This document shows, in pieces, positions 61,219 through 64,000 of a stretch of DNA of 64,000 nt. Every line of letters starts with the position of its first letter. Position 1 is the first letter of the stretch. Position numbers and translations under genes: made by a program. The notes under the pieces are model-generated. The model was not told where the DNA came from and searched no databases. It worked only from the letters and a program-made list of their open reading frames with translations. The stretch comes from an uncultured Bryobacteraceae bacterium (GTDB taxonomy: Bacteria; Acidobacteriota; Terriglobia; Bryobacterales; Bryobacteraceae): the NCBI GenBank assembly GCA_937924525.1, contig CALDSU010000004.1, positions 186,001 through 250,000 of the forward strand. Direction: 5' to 3'.

Positions 61219-61515
61219 ATGTCTCCCGTCCCGCCCAGAATACGGCTGCAAAGCCGTGGCGACTACCGCGAGCACTACGCCAACAGCGTGCAGATCCGGC
61301 TCAACCTGTGGGATTTCTTCCTGCTCTTCGGCACCGTCCAGCAAACGCAGCCGGATGAAGTGGAAATTCATAACTTCCAGGGAATCTATCTGAGCCCCCA
61401 GCAGGCCAAGGCGTTTCTGAACGTGCTGCAACACAACGTGCAGCAATACGAACAGACCTTCGGAGAGATCAAACTGGAGCCCGCGGCGCATCAGCCGGAC
61501 CGCACCTTGCAGTAA
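61219..61515 (+). CDS. DUF3467-family small protein
   Basis: 98 residues. The conserved core is YANSVQIRLNLWDFFLLFG followed by NFQGIYLSPQQAKAFLNVLQ and NVQQYEQTFGEI, the standard DUF3467 pattern. The family is small, cytoplasmic, widespread and of unknown function. A TATAGT -10-like site at 61205-61210 and a GGAAAG at 61211-61216 precede the ATG, so either a very short leader or a normal ribosome binding site is possible. The stop overlaps the next start by 1 bp. Confidence 0.88.
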   Translation: MSPVPPRIRLQSRGDYREHYANSVQIRLNLWDFFLLFGTVQQTQPDEVEIHNFQGIYLSPQQAKAFLNVLQHNVQQYEQTFGEIKLEPAAHQPDRTLQ

Positions 61516-63038
61516 TGCCCTGGAAGCGGAGGAGGCGTAGTTCTCGCCGCCCGTGGCGCGTGGCCGGACTCGCCGCCGCCCTGGCGATGCTCGTGCTCGC
61601 CTTGCACCTGCCCTTTCTCCATCTGCCGTTTCACTGGGATGAGGCCGGGCAGTTCGTGCCGGCGGCGCTGGACCTTTACCGCTACGGCGACCTGATTCCG
61701 CGGTCCGCTACGCCGAACGTGCACCCGCCCGGAGTTATGCTCTACCTGGCGGCGGTGTGGAAAGTTTTCGGGTTCTCCATTCCCGCCACGCGGATCGCCA
61801 TGCTGCTGCTCGCTGGGACGGGCGTCTTTTTGGCCTTTCTCCTGGCGGTGGAACTGTGCCGCGCCACGCCCGGCGTGCCGGCTTTTCTGGCCGTCGTGTT
61901 CCTGCTGGCGTCGCCCATCTTTTACACGCAGGCCATGATGGCCCAACTCGACATGCCCGCGATGGTGTTCACCCTGCTGGCGTTCTGGTTGTTTTTGCGG
62001 GACCGCTGCGCCCTGGCCGCGGCGGCGTGCGCGGTCCTGGTGATCGTGAAGGAAACCGGATTGCTGGCGCCGCTGGTCTTCGGCGCCGTGCTGCTCTGGG
62101 AAGGACGCCGCCGTGCGGCGCTGTGGTTCCTGCTGCCTGCCATCCCGTTGCTCGCCTGGGTGGCGTACGTCCGGTCGCGAACCGGAAACGCGCTCGGCGA
62201 TGAGTACTTCGCCACCTACAATCTGCAATACCTCCTGCACCCGGTGCGCGCGGCGGTGGCGTTCGTCCGCCGGATGTATCACCTGTTGTTCGAGAATTTT
62301 CATTGGCTCGGAGCCCTGAGCGTGCTGGCCGCGGTCTGGTACGCGAATCCGTTCCGCACGCGGGGATGGGCTGTGGCGGGGTTGCTGACGGCCGCGCATG
62401 TGGCGGCCTTCAGCGTGTTCGGTGGGGCGATCCTCGAGCGCTACCTGCTGCCGGTCCTGCCGCTGGTGCTGATCGCCATCGCCGCAGCGCTGAGCGCCTT
62501 GCCGAGCCTGGTTTCCGCCGCCGGAAGCGCCGCGCTCACGGCGGGCCTGGTCCTGTCGCACTTCTGGAATCCGCCGTACCCCTTTCCTTACGAAAACAAC
62601 CTGGCCATGGTGGATTTCGTCGAACTCCAGCAAACCGCGGCGCACTACCTCGAACAGAATTACGCCAACGCGCGGATCGCCACCGCCTGGCCGATGAGCG
62701 AGGCGCTGCGTAATAAGGACCTGGGCTATGTTTCTTTCGGCCACCCGGTGATTCGCCTGGCCGACTTCTCCCCCCACTCGCTGGATCGCGTGCCGCGCGG
62801 CGCGGCGGATGTTTTCGTGGTGTTCTCGCGCGAGTGGAATCCGCCGCACAACCTGCTGCGGATTCCGGCGGTCGAGAAATTCTGGCGGCGGTTCTTCGGA
62901 TACCAGGGTCAGGTGTCCGCCGGGTTGATTGAAGCGCGCCTGGGGATGAAACAGGTACAGATGTGGAGCCAGCGCGGGCAGTGGATCATCATCCTGGCGG
63001 CGCGTCAGCCCCGCCCTCCCTTGCATCTGCCCTACTGA
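61515..63038 (+). CDS. GT39-like membrane glycosyltransferase (ArnT/PMT type)
   Basis: 507 residues with about ten membrane segments. After a basic N-terminus and TM1, the first periplasmic loop has FHWDEAGQFVPAA, whose Asp-Glu matches the catalytic acid pair of GT39/GT83 enzymes. NVHPPGVMLYLAAVWKVFG and MAQLDMPAMVFTLLAFWLF are further family-like segments, and the C-terminal 130 residues are a soluble periplasmic domain. These enzymes move a sugar from a polyprenyl phosphate to lipid A, protein or another lipid. The acceptor is unknown. It is coupled to the DUF3467 gene. Confidence 0.82.
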   Translation: MPWKRRRRSSRRPWRVAGLAAALAMLVLALHLPFLHLPFHWDEAGQFVPAALDLYRYGDLIPRSATPNVHPPGVMLYLAAVWKVFGFSIPATRIAMLLLAGTGVFLAFLLAVELCRATPGVPAFLAVVFLLASPIFYTQAMMAQLDMPAMVFTLLAFWLFLRDRCALAAAACAVLVIVKETGLLAPLVFGAVLLWEGRRRAALWFLLPAIPLLAWVAYVRSRTGNALGDEYFATYNLQYLLHPVRAAVAFVRRMYHLLFENFHWLGALSVLAAVWYANPFRTRGWAVAGLLTAAHVAAFSVFGGAILERYLLPVLPLVLIAIAAALSALPSLVSAAGSAALTAGLVLSHFWNPPYPFPYENNLAMVDFVELQQTAAHYLEQNYANARIATAWPMSEALRNKDLGYVSFGHPVIRLADFSPHSLDRVPRGAADVFVVFSREWNPPHNLLRIPAVEKFWRRFFGYQGQVSAGLIEARLGMKQVQMWSQRGQWIIILAARQPRPPLHLPY

Positions 63039-64000
63039 CTATGCGCCCTTGAGTTTGCGGATTTCCGCGGCCAGCGCCGGGACCACCTGGAACAAGTCGC
63101 CTTCGATGCCGTAGTGCGCCGCCTCGAAGATGGGGGCGTCGGGGTCCTTGTTGATGGCCAGAATGCACTTGGAACCCTTCATGCCCACTAGGTGCTGGAT
63201 GGCGCCCGAGATGCCGACGGCGACATAGAGCTTGGGGGCCACGGTCTGCCCGCTGGAGCCCACCTGCCGTTCCATGGGCAACCAGCCGTTATCGCAAATG
63301 GGACGCGAGGCGGCCAATTCGGCGCCCAAGGCCTTCGCCAAGTCCTCGACCACGGGAAGGTTGCCGGCCTCCTTGATGCCTCGCCCCACCGAGACAATGA
63401 TCTCCGCCGTGCTCAAATCGACCGCGCGCGCGGTCTCGCGAAACCGCGGCTCCGGCCGGGTCCGGATCGCCGCGGGATCGAGTTCGGGCGTGAACACCTC
63501 GACGGCGGCAGCGCCGGAAGCGACCGCCTCAGCCCGGTAAGCGCCTGCCTGAAGCGAAACGAACGCCGGCGGCGGCGCCGTAAAACGGACATCCGCGTAC
63601 AGTTTGCCCTGGAACAACTGCCGCACCGCGACAAGGCCGTTCGCCTCCGCCCGGAGGGCCACGACATCGCTGACCAAAGCCCGCCCGCACGCCGCGGCCA
63701 GTTTCGGCGCGAAGTCGCGCACCTGGTAAGTATGGGGAAACAGCACCAGGCGCGGCTGCACCCGGTCCAGCAACTGCCGCAGCGCGGCCGTGAACGCGTC
63801 GGGCGTATAGTCCGCCAGCAGCGCGTGGTCCACCCGCCAGATCGTCTCCGCCTGCCGGGTGGCCGCCTCGCCGGCCAGCGCGGAAAGACCATGCCCCAGC
63901 ACCGCCGCGGCTGCCGGCACGCCCCATTCGCCGGCGACCTGCTGGGCCGCCGCCAGGGTCTCCCACGCCTGCCGGTGCCAGGCCCCGTCCTGCTGTTCCA
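63039..64000 (-). CDS. etfA: Electron transfer flavoprotein alpha subunit (partial at the window end)
   Basis: About 320 residues are visible and the frame continues past the window edge; the first visible codons read [19 protein letters not shown], close to the normal N-terminus. The N-terminal domain includes [19 protein letters not shown]. The C-terminal FAD-binding domain has [19 protein letters not shown], then [31 protein letters not shown] (shortened to its landmarks: [10 protein letters not shown]) and [19 protein letters not shown], then [17 protein letters not shown]. With EtfB it carries electrons from acyl-CoA and other dehydrogenases to the quinone pool. The etfB gene would lie just upstream, outside the window. 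Confidence 0.94.
   Translation of the reverse strand, partial: EQQDGAWHRQAWETLAAAQQVAGEWGVPAAAAVLGHGLSALAGEAATRQAETIWRVDHALLADYTPDAFTAALRQLLDRVQPRLVLFPHTYQVRDFAPKLAAACGRALVSDVVALRAEANGLVAVRQLFQGKLYADVRFTAPPPAFVSLQAGAYRAEAVASGAAAVEVFTPELDPAAIRTRPEPRFRETARAVDLSTAEIIVSVGRGIKEAGNLPVVEDLAKALGAELAASRPICDNGWLPMERQVGSSGQTVAPKLYVAVGISGAIQHLVGMKGSKCILAINKDPDAPIFEAAHYGIEGDLFQVVPALAAEIRKLKGA

Noticed and set aside
1-64000. CRISPR arrays, tRNA or rRNA genes, insertion sequences, prophage
   Set aside because: Looked for repeated spacers, T-loop signatures, conserved rRNA segments and transposase or integrase motifs; none was seen.

Overview
The window is GC-rich bacterial chromosome that looks like an acidobacterium of the Bryobacterales/Solibacter group. 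The strongest marker is the C-terminal domain of the 7674-10649 gene. It matches the Solibacter-type module known as TIGR03437, with its NAASF start, PLLYVS..QINF core, YTTGLG and QVN segments. Supporting markers are a large carboxypeptidase-regulatory/TonB-type receptor without a SusD partner, a DUF1592/DUF1552 pair, a lone Uup-type ABC-F protein, DUF3467, and many secreted glycoside hydrolases and lyases. No rRNA, tRNA, CRISPR array, insertion sequence or prophage was seen.

Layout. 1-3.65 kb: the end of a possibly sialidase-like gene, then a GntR regulator, a HpcH/HpaI aldolase and an FAD oxidoreductase. 3.7-7.6 kb (minus): aldo/keto reductase, radical SAM/SPASM protein, small secreted protein, permease. 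7.7-11.1 kb: a TIGR03437 metalloprotease-like protein and a Bcp-type peroxiredoxin. 11.6-21.8 kb: a ROK regulator with an upstream palindrome, a TonB-type receptor, and four overlapping genes (permease, M20 peptidase, GH123-like protein, small secreted protein). 21.8-25.5 kb (minus): DUF1592, DUF1552 and a second small secreted protein. 25.5-31.1 kb (minus): two TPR proteins, a class A penicillin-binding protein, a small membrane protein. 31.2-35.1 kb: secA and a probable DUF6599 protein. 35.1-38.4 kb: a candidate small RNA, an MPN-like membrane protein, a GAF protein and a BNR-repeat protein. 38.4-39.15 kb: a gene-free stretch that folds heavily and ends in a terminator, proposed as a long structured RNA. 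39-43.7 kb (minus): a ceramidase-like enzyme and a rhamnogalacturonan-exolyase-like protein. 44.2-44.9 kb: a VapBC toxin-antitoxin pair. 45.2-45.6 kb: an RRM protein.

45.6-51.8 kb is the clearest regulatory unit: promoter, complete lysine riboswitch, then dapE-asd-lysC-dapB-dapA-dapD. These six genes cover the succinylase route from aspartate towards diaminopimelate and lysine, apart from the aminotransferase and epimerase. 51.8-58 kb: a membrane-fusion-type adaptor, a GH95-like and a GH42-like glycosidase. 58.2-63 kb: ABC-F protein, divergent 2-hydroxyacid dehydrogenase, DUF3467 protein, GT39-like glycosyltransferase. The window ends inside etfA (minus).

Taken together this is a plant- or microbe-polysaccharide degrader: rhamnogalacturonan lyase, GH95, GH42, GH123-like and sialidase-like enzymes, a TonB-type receptor, and a keto-acid aldolase of the type used for deoxy sugar acids. 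The least explained DNA is the structured stretch at 38.47-39.15 kb and the three-hairpin promoter-terminator unit at 35.28-35.42 kb. All calls come from reading motifs by eye; no database search was run.
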